Source: Aneurinibacillus danicus (GTDB lineage: Bacteria; Bacillota; Bacilli; Aneurinibacillales; Aneurinibacillaceae). Taken from it: a DNA stretch of 40,669 nucleotides. The stretch's first letter is position 1. Each line of letters starts with the position of its first letter. A program made the position numbers and the translations under genes. The stretch covers positions 1 through 40,669 of the forward strand of contig NZ_BJXX01000143.1 of NCBI RefSeq assembly GCF_007991215.1, read 5' to 3'. The notes beneath the pieces are model-generated. The model ran no database searches. It had not been told where the DNA came from and worked only from the letters and a program-made list of their open reading frames with translations. Shown here one piece after another: positions 9,880 through 19,552 of the stretch.

Positions 9880-9956
9880 GATTTGCGTCTCCTTTGTATA
9901 TAGCAGTGCAAGAAACGACTGCTGCAAAATTGCTGCCCGTTTCTTGCACTCTTTGA

Positions 9957-10937
9957 TTAATTTTTCCCTGCATGGGCCAGTGTTTCTGTTTTTGCTTTCT
10001 TCTGAAGTGCCAGATGAGTAATAAATTCAAAGATAACGTTCGATGCTGCATTAGCGGTAATTTGTGCATGGTCAAATGATGGCAGCACTTCAACCAGATC
10101 AAATGCGACAAAATTCAATCCTTCCAGGCCGCGAAGCAACTGCAGCGCCTCTGTTGTCGTTGCTCCGGCAACTTCCGGTGTTCCTGTTCCCGGTGCGTAT
10201 GCAGGATCAATAAAATCAATATCAAATGATAGGAATAGCGGACCGTCTCCCGCGCGCTGACGAATACGCTCGATAACTGCCGGGATTCCCATCTCCTGCA
10301 CTTCATGCATTTCTACGACGTCAAAGCCCATCTCGCGCGCATCATCCAAATCTTCCGGCGCATACAGCCCTCCACGCATGCCTACCTGGATGCTGCGGCT
10401 TGTATCCAGCAGTCCTTCTTCATATGCCCGGCGGAACGGCGTGCCGTGGTTGTATTTCTGTCCAAAATACGTATCCCATGTATCGCTGTGCGCATCGAAA
10501 TGAACGAGTCCGACAGGGCCGTACTTTTTGGCAACCGCACGCAACTCGGGAAGCGTAATGGAATGATCGCCCCCGATCGTAATCGGCACGACACCTTTTT
10601 CCAGAATCGGAAGTAATCCTTCTTCAATTTTTTTGTATGACTCTTCAATATAGCCGGGCACAACAGGGAGATCCCCATAATCTACCCCGGATAAGTAATC
10701 AAACACGTTAATTTTTCTGACCGGATTGTACGGGCGGAGCAAAATCGAGAAATCGCGTACCGCTCCCGGACCGAACCGTGCTCCGACACGGAAAGAAGCC
10801 GCGGTATCAAACGGGGCTCCCAAAATAACGAAGTCGACATCTTCTGTCGTTTGAATATGAGGCAGGCGCATAAATGTACGCACGCCGCAAAAACGCGGAG
10901 ATTCAAATGAGTCTGCCGGTTGATATTTTTTTGCCAT
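9957..10937 (-). CDS. Ureohydrolase of the agmatinase/guanidinobutyrase type
   Basis: Mn2+ (or Ni2+) ureohydrolase of 326 residues that cleaves urea from a guanidino group. The three metal-binding segments are intact: GGDHS (122-126), HFDAHSDTWD (146-155) and SFDIDFIDPAYAPGTGTPE (237-255). The loop FGQKYNHGTPFRRAYEEGLLD and GMRGGLY look closer, from memory, to guanidinobutyrase and guanidinopropionase than to the short agmatinase SpeB. The start has GGAGGGG 8 bp upstream. It is first in a four-gene operon behind a sigma-54 promoter and its own activator, which is typical of inducible catabolism rather than polyamine synthesis. Agmatinase remains possible. Confidence 0.88.
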   Translation of the reverse strand: MAKKYQPADSFESPRFCGVRTFMRLPHIQTTEDVDFVILGAPFDTAASFRVGARFGPGAVRDFSILLRPYNPVRKINVFDYLSGVDYGDLPVVPGYIEESYKKIEEGLLPILEKGVVPITIGGDHSITLPELRAVAKKYGPVGLVHFDAHSDTWDTYFGQKYNHGTPFRRAYEEGLLDTSRSIQVGMRGGLYAPEDLDDAREMGFDVVEMHEVQEMGIPAVIERIRQRAGDGPLFLSFDIDFIDPAYAPGTGTPEVAGATTTEALQLLRGLEGLNFVAFDLVEVLPSFDHAQITANAASNVIFEFITHLALQKKAKTETLAHAGKN

Positions 10938-10994
10938 GGTGTATCCCCTCCAACTTTCCTATTGATGTGTATCTCTTCTCGTTACATAGAAACT

Positions 10995-11010
10995 TGCAAA
11001 AGCCGTGCCA
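10995..11010 (-). promoter_or_regulatory. Sigma-54 (-24/-12) promoter of the ureohydrolase operon
   Basis: On the minus strand TGGCAC, 5 bp, TTGCA (11010 to 10995), preceded by C and with G as first spacer base: an essentially exact match to YTGGCACG-N4-TTGCA. Start of transcription is expected near 10984, giving a leader of about 45 nt before the GGAGGGG site and ATG at 10937. Confidence 0.92.
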
Positions 11011-11073
11011 GTTTATATAAACCTTTATATATTAAAGCTTCCGGCTTTTAGGGAGGAGCTACTCTACTCTTTA

Positions 11074-11090
11074 TTATTCATTTTTGAATC
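11074..11090. promoter_or_regulatory. Putative upstream activator site (copy 1 of ATTCA-N4-TGAAT)
   Basis: Palindrome ATTCA-TTTT-TGAAT (11076-11089), about 65-80 bp upstream of the -24 element, the usual distance for a sigma-54 enhancer. The 17-bp sequence 11074-11090 recurs, inverted and exact, at 12664/5-12681 upstream of the activator gene. Confidence 0.65.
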
Positions 11091-11096
11091 AACAGC

Positions 11097-12512
11097 TCAC
11101 TCCGATTGCTCGTCTACCTCCCGGCCGCGATATTTCTGCAGGCGCCGCACAACCGAAGGCTGGCTGATGCCAAGGCGGGCCGCCATTTCGTGCGTTGTTC
11201 TGCATTCCTCATACGCCTGCATGATTACCCTTCTCTCTACTTCTTCCAGAATATCTTTCAGCTTGCGGGAGCCGACAGCGATCGGCACTTCTGCTACTTC
11301 CGCCTCTGTCCGCATCGTTTCGGGCAGATGGGCAGCCGATATAACTTCTTCGTCCGTCGTTACGACAAGGCGCTCCATTACGTTTTCTACTTCCCGCACA
11401 TTTCCCGGCCATTTGTAATTGAGCAGTAAGTGAACCGCCGATTCATCCAACCGCTTTTTCAATCCATAGGCTTCGGCGAATTTCTCAAGGAAAATGCGAA
11501 TGAGCGGCAGTATATCCTGGGGTCTTTCCCGCAGGGGAGCGATTTCGATAGGCACAACATTCAGCCGAAAATACAGATCTTTGCGGAATTTACCTTCTTT
11601 TACCATTCGTTCAAGGTCCTGATTGGTAGCTGCGATTAGCCGGAAATCGACTTTCTTCGGGCGCGTGCCGCCGACCGGTGTAATTTGTTTTTCTTGGATG
11701 ACTTTGAGCAGTTTCGCCTGAAGGGCCAGCGGCATTTCCCCGATTTCGTCGAGGAACAGTGTACCTTTATCCGCGAGTTCAATAATACCGGGCTTGCCGC
11801 CTTTGCTTGCTCCCGTAAAAGAGCCGGATGTATAGCCGAACAACTCCGATTCCAGCAAACCTTCAGGAATGGCGCCGCAGTTCACTTCGATGAAAGGTTG
11901 GGATTTGCGTGCGCTTTTTCTATGAATCGCTTTAGCGATGACATTCTTTCCTACGCCGGATTCCCCGAGCAGCAGGACCGTAGTATCCACCTTGGCTACA
12001 CGCTGCACCATCGTAATGACCCGCTTCATCTGCGGGCTTTCCGCAACAACGCCCGGAATGCGTGTTTCCTTCTCGCGCAGTTCTTCAAGCTCGCTCTCAT
12101 ACCGTTTGACCTGTTCCGCCAGCTCCTCGAAATTTTTCTTCAGGGACATGATCTCGGTCATATCGTGCGAATAGCTTACCACCCGCGCAAGTCTGCCCTG
12201 TTCGTCGAATACCGGGTATCCGGTCGCCATAACGACTTTATCTGTCTTCGTATGCTGGATAACCTGCTCTTTCACTTTCGTTTCCAGCACCTTCAGCGTT
12301 ACAGAAGGCGAAAATACACCTGCTTCTTCTAATTCCTGTGAGCTTTTTCCATACAATTCTTCCGGCTCAATTCCGTAGATCTCACGACAGTTGCTGCTAA
12401 CCCGCAAAACCCGCCCTGCTCCATCTGCAATTACAATATTGTCCGTCGATGTCTCAATGATTGCATTCAGTTCCATCAAAACGTCTGATACATTTTCCTG
12501 CTGGTCCTGCAT
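11097..12512 (-). CDS. Sigma-54-dependent activator with PAS sensor domain
   Basis: Enhancer-binding protein of 471 residues. Order: PAS domain (about 10-115); coiled linker (about 118-145); AAA+ ATPase (about 150-380) with Walker A GESGVGKN, sigma-54 contact loop GSFTGA (canonical GAFTGA with Ser for the first Ala), Walker B GTLFLDEIGEM and sensor RLIAATNQDL; C-terminal Fis-type helix-turn-helix TTHEMAARLGISQPSVVRRL. There is no receiver domain, so activation is by a ligand sensed at the PAS domain or by a partner. The start at 12512 is chosen because AAGGAGGAG lies 7 bp upstream, giving MQDQQENVSD. It lies directly upstream of, and collinear with, the sigma-54 operon it presumably controls. 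Confidence 0.94.
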   Translation of the reverse strand: MQDQQENVSDVLMELNAIIETSTDNIVIADGAGRVLRVSSNCREIYGIEPEELYGKSSQELEEAGVFSPSVTLKVLETKVKEQVIQHTKTDKVVMATGYPVFDEQGRLARVVSYSHDMTEIMSLKKNFEELAEQVKRYESELEELREKETRIPGVVAESPQMKRVITMVQRVAKVDTTVLLLGESGVGKNVIAKAIHRKSARKSQPFIEVNCGAIPEGLLESELFGYTSGSFTGASKGGKPGIIELADKGTLFLDEIGEMPLALQAKLLKVIQEKQITPVGGTRPKKVDFRLIAATNQDLERMVKEGKFRKDLYFRLNVVPIEIAPLRERPQDILPLIRIFLEKFAEAYGLKKRLDESAVHLLLNYKWPGNVREVENVMERLVVTTDEEVISAAHLPETMRTEAEVAEVPIAVGSRKLKDILEEVERRVIMQAYEECRTTHEMAARLGISQPSVVRRLQKYRGREVDEQSE

Positions 12513-12560
12513 AAACCGGCTCCTCCTTACAAACGGAATACAAAATGTATTGTTCCATCC

Positions 12561-12566
12561 ATTATA
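12561..12566 (-). promoter_or_regulatory. Candidate -10 box of the activator gene
   Basis: A perfect TATAAT on the minus strand, about 49 bp before the activator start. No recognisable -35 lies 16-18 bp upstream, which would fit a weak or factor-dependent promoter. The palindromes at 12614-12679 lie 50-115 bp further upstream. Confidence 0.4.
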
Positions 12567-12613
12567 CACAGAAATGCCCTTGACCTACCTTCCATCCCCC
12601 AACTGTCCCGGCA

Positions 12614-12639
12614 AATCAAGAAAATGAATTTTCTTGATT
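12614..12639. repeat. Perfect 12-bp inverted repeat upstream of the activator gene
   Basis: AATCAAGAAAAT (12614-12625) and ATTTTCTTGATT (12628-12639), separated by GA. It is too A+T-rich and too tight-looped for a strong terminator in either direction and has no gene to end. A dimeric-regulator binding site is the simpler reading. Confidence 0.5.
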
Positions 12640-12643
12640 TTTT

Positions 12644-12679
12644 ATTCATATTTGAATTTGTTTTGATTCAAAAATGAAT
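12644..12679. promoter_or_regulatory. Two helically phased ATTCA-N4-TGAAT sites (copies 2 and 3)
   Basis: ATTCA-TATT-TGAAT (12644-12657) and ATTCA-AAAA-TGAAT (12666-12679). Start points differ by 22 bp, two helical turns, so two dimers would sit on the same face. They lie between the ligA terminator and the activator gene, suggesting that the activator binds here too, either for autoregulation or as a distal enhancer. Confidence 0.6.
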
Positions 12680-12713
12680 AAAACTCTGCCCGTTCTATTC
12701 CAGGCAGAGTTTT
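12680..12713 (-). terminator. Terminator after ligA
   Basis: AAAACTCTGCC (12680-12690) and GGCAGAGTTTT (12703-12713) form an 11-bp stem with a 12-nt loop. Read leftward it continues into TTTTATTC. It starts 6 bp past the ligA stop. The flanking A and T runs would make it work in both directions. Confidence 0.9.
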
Positions 12714-12718
12714 ATTCG

Positions 12719-14752
<2,034 letters not shown>

Positions 14753-14782
14753 TTAATTTAGAAAGAGATTCTCCTCTTTGCT

Positions 14783-17038
14783 TTATAATTTTTTGATTGG
14801 AGCAAATTTAGCCAGGAGCTTTTTCAGACCCGTAGGGTTCGGGAAGGCGATAGTCAGCTCTAAATCCTGGCCGCTTCCTTTTATCGACACCACTGTGCCG
14901 ATACCCCACTTGCCGTGCTCCGCTTTATCGCCTGCTTTCCAATCAAGCGCCTCCGCGCCGCCTTCTGCCTTTACAGCCGAAGCGCCGCCCATCGTTTGCG
15001 TGCTGCGCATCGGGACAACGCCGGCACGCTGCTGCGGCTGTGCTGCTCGGCTGTCCACGCGCCCGTTGCGAGCCGCAAGCCGCTGCTGTACTATGCCTTC
15101 CGGCTGAATTAGATGTTCCGGAATCTCCTCGATAAAGCGGGACGGTGCGTTCATCTTCGTCTGTCCGTATAAGGTTCGCATCAGCGCCCGTGTCAGGAAT
15201 AGCTCTTCCTCAGCACGTGTAATGCCTACGTAGGCAAGACGTCGTTCCTCTTCCATCTCCACTTCTTCGAGAAGCGCCCGGGAATGCGGGAAGATTCCTT
15301 CTTCCATTCCTACCAGAAACACCACCGGGAATTCCAGCCCTTTGGCACTGTGCAATGTCATCATGACAACCGCATTTCCCCGGTCCTCTTCCGTCTCGTC
15401 CAGCTTGTCGATGTCCGCCACCAGCGCAAGATCGGTTAGAAATGCTACCAGTGTCTTGTCCTCGTTCGTGCGCTCGAACTCCATGGTAACAGACAGAAAT
15501 TCTTCGATATTCTCGATGCGGCTGCGCGCTTCCAGCGTTCCTTCCCGGCGCAGCTCTTCGCGGTATTCCGTACGCGTAAGCACCTCTTCCGCAAGCTCCG
15601 TCACACCCAGATATTCCTGCATGCCCTCCAATTCGGTAATTAGATGGGCAAATTTCACTACAGCGTCGCTAAGCCGTGCACTTAGGCCAATTTGGTCCAC
15701 TTCTTGAATCGCCTTATACATGGAGATGCCCTGCCGGGCCGCATACGCCGCAATTTTCTCCACCGTACCCGCGCCAATGCCTCGCTTCGGCACATTAATA
15801 ATCCGCGTCAAGCTCAAGTCATCGTCCGGATTGGAGATGAGCCGCAGATATGCCAGCATGTCCTTAATTTCTTTGCGGTCATAGAACTTTGTTCCGCCGA
15901 CGATATTATACGGAATGCCCGATTTAACGAACACTTCCTCGATCACACGGGACTGCGCATTCGTACGGTACAGAATGGCGACATCACGGTATTCGCGGCC
16001 GCGGTCTACCGCTTTCTGTATCTCGTCGACGATATAGTACGCTTCCGAGTGCTCGCTGTCGGCCGTGTAGTAGCGAATCATGGCACCTTCGTCATTTTCC
16101 GTCCACAAATTTTTCGGCTTGCGTCCTATGTTGTTGCTGATGACCTTATTGGCCGCTTCGAGAATTCTCTTGGTAGAGCGGTAGTTCTGTTCCAACAGAA
16201 TGGTCCGCGCGTTCGGATAGTCTTTCTCGAAATTCAAAATGTTGGTAATGTCCGCACCACGCCAACGGTAGATCGACTGGTCGGAGTCACCGACCACACA
16301 AATATTTTTATAGCCCGCCGCAAGCATCTTTACAAGCATATACTGGGCACGGTTTGTATCCTGGTACTCGTCAACATGTACATACCGGAATTTCTTCTGA
16401 TAGAATTCGAGTACTTCCGGTACTTCTTCAAATAACTGAATCGTCTTCATAATCAAATCATCAAAATCCAGCGAGTTGTTGCTTTTCAGCTTTTTCTGGT
16501 ACAGGCTGTAAACCTGCTGGGCGATTTGTTCGACCGGGCCTGCCACCATGCCGCCGTACTGTTCCGGCGTTTTCAACTCGTTTTTCGCGCTGCTGATGAG
16601 TCCAAGCACGGCACGCGGATCGTATTTCTTCGGGTCGATATTCATCTCCTTCTGACATTGCTTGATAACGGATACCTGGTCGCTCGAATCCAGAATCGTG
16701 AAATTGCGATTATAGCCGATTCGATCGATGTCACGCCGCAAAATACGCACACACATGGAGTGAAACGTCGAAATCCAGATGTCTTCGGCGTCCGGTCCCG
16801 CAATTGCCGAAATCCGATCTTTCATCTCGCGCGCAGCTTTGTTCGTAAAAGTAATCGCCAGAATGCTCCATGGCGCCACGTTTTTTTCTCTCAATAAATA
16901 CGCGATGCGCTGGGTCAGCACACGCGTCTTTCCGCTTCCTGCACCGGCCAGGAGCAAGAGCGGTCCGTCCGTCGCAAGCACGGCTTCTCTCTGCTGCGGA
17001 TTCAGTCCCTGCAGAGCATCTTCACTATTTATAAACAA
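14783..17038 (-). CDS. pcrA: ATP-dependent 3'-5' DNA helicase PcrA (UvrD/Rep family), TTG start
   Basis: Superfamily 1 helicase for repair, replication restart and rolling-circle plasmid replication. The motifs are intact: GAGSGKT (motif I), [10 protein letters not shown] (Ia), DEYQDTN (II), [13 protein letters not shown] (III), QNYRST (IV), [12 protein letters not shown] (V) and [12 protein letters not shown] (VI). The C-terminal Tudor-like segment [16 protein letters not shown] binds RNA polymerase in relatives. I choose the TTG at 17038 (751 residues): AAAGGAG lies 9 bp upstream, and the N-terminus [14 protein letters not shown] then has the same spacing to GLNP as B. subtilis PcrA. An in-frame ATG at 17062 has no good ribosome site. 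Confidence 0.97.
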   Translation of the reverse strand: MFINSEDALQGLNPQQREAVLATDGPLLLLAGAGSGKTRVLTQRIAYLLREKNVAPWSILAITFTNKAAREMKDRISAIAGPDAEDIWISTFHSMCVRILRRDIDRIGYNRNFTILDSSDQVSVIKQCQKEMNIDPKKYDPRAVLGLISSAKNELKTPEQYGGMVAGPVEQIAQQVYSLYQKKLKSNNSLDFDDLIMKTIQLFEEVPEVLEFYQKKFRYVHVDEYQDTNRAQYMLVKMLAAGYKNICVVGDSDQSIYRWRGADITNILNFEKDYPNARTILLEQNYRSTKRILEAANKVISNNIGRKPKNLWTENDEGAMIRYYTADSEHSEAYYIVDEIQKAVDRGREYRDVAILYRTNAQSRVIEEVFVKSGIPYNIVGGTKFYDRKEIKDMLAYLRLISNPDDDLSLTRIINVPKRGIGAGTVEKIAAYAARQGISMYKAIQEVDQIGLSARLSDAVVKFAHLITELEGMQEYLGVTELAEEVLTRTEYREELRREGTLEARSRIENIEEFLSVTMEFERTNEDKTLVAFLTDLALVADIDKLDETEEDRGNAVVMMTLHSAKGLEFPVVFLVGMEEGIFPHSRALLEEVEMEEERRLAYVGITRAEEELFLTRALMRTLYGQTKMNAPSRFIEEIPEHLIQPEGIVQQRLAARNGRVDSRAAQPQQRAGVVPMRSTQTMGGASAVKAEGGAEALDWKAGDKAEHGKWGIGTVVSIKGSGQDLELTIAFPNPTGLKKLLAKFAPIKKL

Positions 17039-17135
17039 GGCGGATAACTCCTTTCCATGCAAACGTTACCCTGTCATTATAGCAAACATTCATTCCTCTT
17101 TGTCCGGCGATTTCCCTGTGAATTAAAAGGCTTCG

Positions 17136-17840
17136 TCATTTTTTCGTAGACTTGACCGCATCTACTGTGGCCAGCGCCTGCGCCAGCTCTTCGTATACGA
17201 CATTGCCAACTACCACGGTATCTGCCCAGCGCGCTATTTCAACCGCCTGTTCCCGGTTGCGAATGCCGCCTCCGTAAAAGATCCGGCTGTTATGCACTAC
17301 TTTTCCCGCCGCCTGTACGAGCTTCGGATCACCGTATGTGCCGCTGTATTCGATATAAAAAATCGGCAGCTTCAGCATTTGGTCCGCAAGGCGTGCGTAA
17401 GCCTTTATCTCCTCTTCGCTGACGGGAGTCCGGCTCTCTGTCAGCCGCCCTACAGCCGAATCCCCGTTGCCGACCACATATCCTTCGACAAACACTTCAT
17501 CCCATTTAATAAATGGACCGTACTCTTCCAACCCTTTTACATGTGCATTGAAAATCCAGTCGGGATTTTGCGCATTCAATACGAGCGGAATAAAATAGGC
17601 GTCAAAACCCGGTACGATAGCATCCACGTTTGAAATCTCCAATACACAGGGGACGGCGTACCTGCGGACCCGGCTCAGCAAATCAATCGTATTGTCAAAC
17701 GTAATGTTGGTTGTACCTCCGACGATAATGGCGTCTGTTCCAGATTCACATACTGCTTCCAACGCTGCGTCTTCTATCGCTTTATCCGGATCCAGCTTAA
17801 AGACGTGCCGCCATTTTTCCATGTCCATTTCCAACTTCAT
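17136..17840 (-). CDS. pcrB: Heptaprenylglyceryl phosphate synthase
   Basis: TIM-barrel prenyltransferase of 234 residues of the GGGP/PcrB family. In Bacillales PcrB transfers heptaprenyl from heptaprenyl diphosphate to sn-glycerol 1-phosphate, an archaeal-type ether lipid step. Seen in sequence: KWRHVFKLDPDK at the N-terminus, VGGTTNIT, SNVDAIVPGFDAYFIPLVLNA, EGYVVGN, YIEYSGTYGD and the phosphate-binding FYGGGIRNREQA with VVGNVVYE. An AACCTCC-complement ribosome site (GGAGGTT) lies right before the ATG. A hairpin terminator separates it from yerC, so expression needs readthrough or a promoter not visible to me. PcrA follows after 97 bp. Confidence 0.96.
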   Translation of the reverse strand: MKLEMDMEKWRHVFKLDPDKAIEDAALEAVCESGTDAIIVGGTTNITFDNTIDLLSRVRRYAVPCVLEISNVDAIVPGFDAYFIPLVLNAQNPDWIFNAHVKGLEEYGPFIKWDEVFVEGYVVGNGDSAVGRLTESRTPVSEEEIKAYARLADQMLKLPIFYIEYSGTYGDPKLVQAAGKVVHNSRIFYGGGIRNREQAVEIARWADTVVVGNVVYEELAQALATVDAVKSTKK

Positions 17841-17865
17841 AACCTCCTGCTTCTAGCTTTTACCG

Positions 17866-17910
17866 AAAAATAAAACACCTGTCTTCCAGTCTTGCCTGAA
17901 AAACAGGTGC
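17866..17910 (-). terminator. Terminator or attenuator between yerC and pcrB
   Basis: CACCTGT (17876-17882) and ACAGGTG (17903-17909) pair, loop about 20 nt, followed leftward by TTTTATTTTT. It lies 12 bp past yerC and 26 bp before pcrB, inside an otherwise conserved operon, so partial readthrough is likely. Confidence 0.75.
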
Positions 17911-17921
17911 CTATCTCTCTC

Positions 17922-18224
17922 TTATGCTTTTTTCTTACCGCTTAACCTGTCCAGCGCGGCCATGTATCCGCCGTTGCCGTAGTTCAGGCAGCGCTTCACG
18001 CGCGAGATGGTCGCCGTGCTGGCGCCGGTTTCCTCTTCGATCTGGCTGTATGTCTGCTTGTCACGCAGCATGCGCGCCACTTCCAGGCGCTGTGCCATCG
18101 ATTTCATCTCATTGACCGTACACAGGTCATCAAAGAATAAATAGCAATCTTCTATCGATTCCAATAAGAGAATCGCTTCGAATAGCTGTTCGAGCTCTTT
18201 GCCTTTAATCTTATCTAATTGCAC
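17922..18224 (-). CDS. yerC: TrpR-superfamily protein YerC, GTG start
   Basis: DNA-binding protein of the TrpR/YerC/YecD family, 100 residues. It contains FFDDLCTVNEM, AQRLEVARMLRDKQTYSQIEEETGASTATISRVKRCLNYG-type sequence, a tetrahelical TrpR fold with helix-turn-helix at about 55-80. The biological target in Bacillus is not known to me. I choose the GTG at 18224 because GGAGGG lies 7-8 bp upstream and the N-terminus MQLDKIKGKELEQLF aligns with B. subtilis YerC; an in-frame ATG at 18248 lacks such support. It has its own promoter (18310-18338) and a leader with alternative hairpins. Confidence 0.93.
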   Translation of the reverse strand: MQLDKIKGKELEQLFEAILLLESIEDCYLFFDDLCTVNEMKSMAQRLEVARMLRDKQTYSQIEEETGASTATISRVKRCLNYGNGGYMAALDRLSGKKKA

Positions 18225-18257
18225 CGACTTTCCCTCCGTTCCCGGCACACTTACTCT

Positions 18258-18296
18258 TTAAGCAAGTACTGCTTTACATTGCTTAAGAAGTAAAGC
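18258..18296 (-). promoter_or_regulatory. Overlapping inverted repeats in the yerC leader
   Basis: TTAAGCAA (18258-18265) pairs with TTGCTTAA (18279-18286), and GCTTTAC (18271-18277) pairs with GTAAAGC (18290-18296). The two stems interlock, so in RNA only one can form at a time. They lie between the promoter and the ribosome site of yerC and could be RNA alternatives or operator sites for YerC itself. Confidence 0.5.
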
Positions 18297-18309
18297 ATAG
18301 GCTATTTTT

Positions 18310-18338
18310 ATAATATGAAATTTACCGCGGTTTGACAA
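18310..18338 (-). promoter_or_regulatory. Sigma-A-type promoter of yerC
   Basis: Minus strand TTGTCA (18338-18333), 17 bp, TATTAT (18315-18310): one mismatch in each box. Start of transcription is expected near 18303, about 80 nt before the GTG start. Confidence 0.8.
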
Positions 18339-18369
18339 GGAAAACGTTTTTCGATAAGGCAAGCATTTA

Positions 18370-19404
18370 CTATTCAAACGTGAGATGATCCGCAAGTGTA
18401 GGGGTTGTCGGCACGACGTTTACCCAGGTTGTTCCCGGATACAGCGGCATCTCTACGCCGTTCTGATAAGCGCGGATGGCTCCGTCTTTTCGTTCCCACG
18501 TAATCTTAAGGGCTTGTCCGCGCTGAAACAGATAGCCTTCGCCCGGCCCCATTGTATCGATTTCCAAGCGACCTTCGCTATCAAGCGTGCGATGCTGCGA
18601 CGCGATAACCAGCACATTGGTCGCTGTCAGCTGTTTGCCGGTTTCTTTATCCATATGGGGTTTGCCTGCAGTAAAGCGCTTGTACTGCTTCGTATCCGGG
18701 TCATACTCATACCCGGCCGTGTTCCGCTTTGAATATTGAATCTTTATTTTTGTTCCCGGCTCCCCCTGTACACTATCGCTTTCTTTCCTGAATCGGAACA
18801 CCGGCACCTCTCCGCCCAGCCTATATCCTTTTTCTTCCGCGCCTTTGCGCAGCTTTTCAATACTTGTATACAAATTATGGGGTGCTTTGCGTGATTTATC
18901 ACGCCAGTATGCTTTCGGATATGCGTAAATCTCGTCCATATCCGCATACCCCCCGTCTCGAATGATGCTTAGCGCCGCGACACTGCCCCCGGCATGCGAA
19001 AGAATAGCATCAAAACCCTGACCGATTTCGATATTATAAGGACGAATGCTGCGTACGGGTCCGACCACTTCAGGAGACTTGCTCTGATAAAATGCCATAA
19101 AGCGCGTAATCAATCCTTCTTCAAGCATTTCATATACAACGTCTGCCTGATCCAGTCCGGACTGGGGCCTTGCTTTAGAGTGATTGTTAATCATCACCAT
19201 CACCACCCGGTCCGTAATTTCAGCATCCACAGGCAGTCCGGTCAGCGGCGCGACAATCACCGGAGCCTGATTCTGCGTTTTCTGTACCGGCGCAGCCTCC
19301 TGCACCGGCTTAGCCGCCGAATCTACCGCTTGCTTGCCGCATCCTGCGCTCGTTACGGCGAGTGCCGTCATAAGCAGAAGTGCGGCTGTTTTCTTGTATG
19401 CCAT
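18370..19404 (-). CDS. yerB: DUF3048-domain lipoprotein YerB
   Basis: Predicted membrane-anchored lipoprotein of 344 residues. The N-terminus has MAYKKTAALLLMTALAVTSAGC, a signal peptide with lipobox VTSAGC (Cys22), followed by a low-complexity linker. Two DUF3048 halves follow at about 55-195 (LTGLPVD...NNHSKARPQSGLDQADVVYE, GPVRSIRPYN) and 225-340 (YEYDPDTKQYKRF...LVIASQHRTLD). The function is not established to my knowledge; the family lies beside yerC-pcrB-pcrA-ligA across Bacillales. A GAGGGAG site precedes the ATG. Confidence 0.94.
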   Translation of the reverse strand: MAYKKTAALLLMTALAVTSAGCGKQAVDSAAKPVQEAAPVQKTQNQAPVIVAPLTGLPVDAEITDRVVMVMINNHSKARPQSGLDQADVVYEMLEEGLITRFMAFYQSKSPEVVGPVRSIRPYNIEIGQGFDAILSHAGGSVAALSIIRDGGYADMDEIYAYPKAYWRDKSRKAPHNLYTSIEKLRKGAEEKGYRLGGEVPVFRFRKESDSVQGEPGTKIKIQYSKRNTAGYEYDPDTKQYKRFTAGKPHMDKETGKQLTATNVLVIASQHRTLDSEGRLEIDTMGPGEGYLFQRGQALKITWERKDGAIRAYQNGVEMPLYPGTTWVNVVPTTPTLADHLTFE

Positions 19405-19479
19405 GCTTCTCCCTCTTTCTTGTAATCTTGTATTTCACAATGCATAAGAAAAACTCGCGGGCGTTGCCGGTCTTTCCCT

Positions 19480-19517
19480 AAAAAAACCGTCTTCCTACTT
19501 ATTATGTCGGAAGACGG
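19480..19517 (-). terminator. Terminator of the liv operon
   Basis: CCGTCTTCC (19487-19495) and GGAAGACGG (19509-19517) form a 9-bp stem with a 13-nt loop, followed leftward by a run of U (A tract 19481-19486). It lies 35 bp past livF. Confidence 0.93.
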
Positions 19518-19552
19518 CCCGGTATAATCTATGATTTTGGAAAAAAAGAAGA

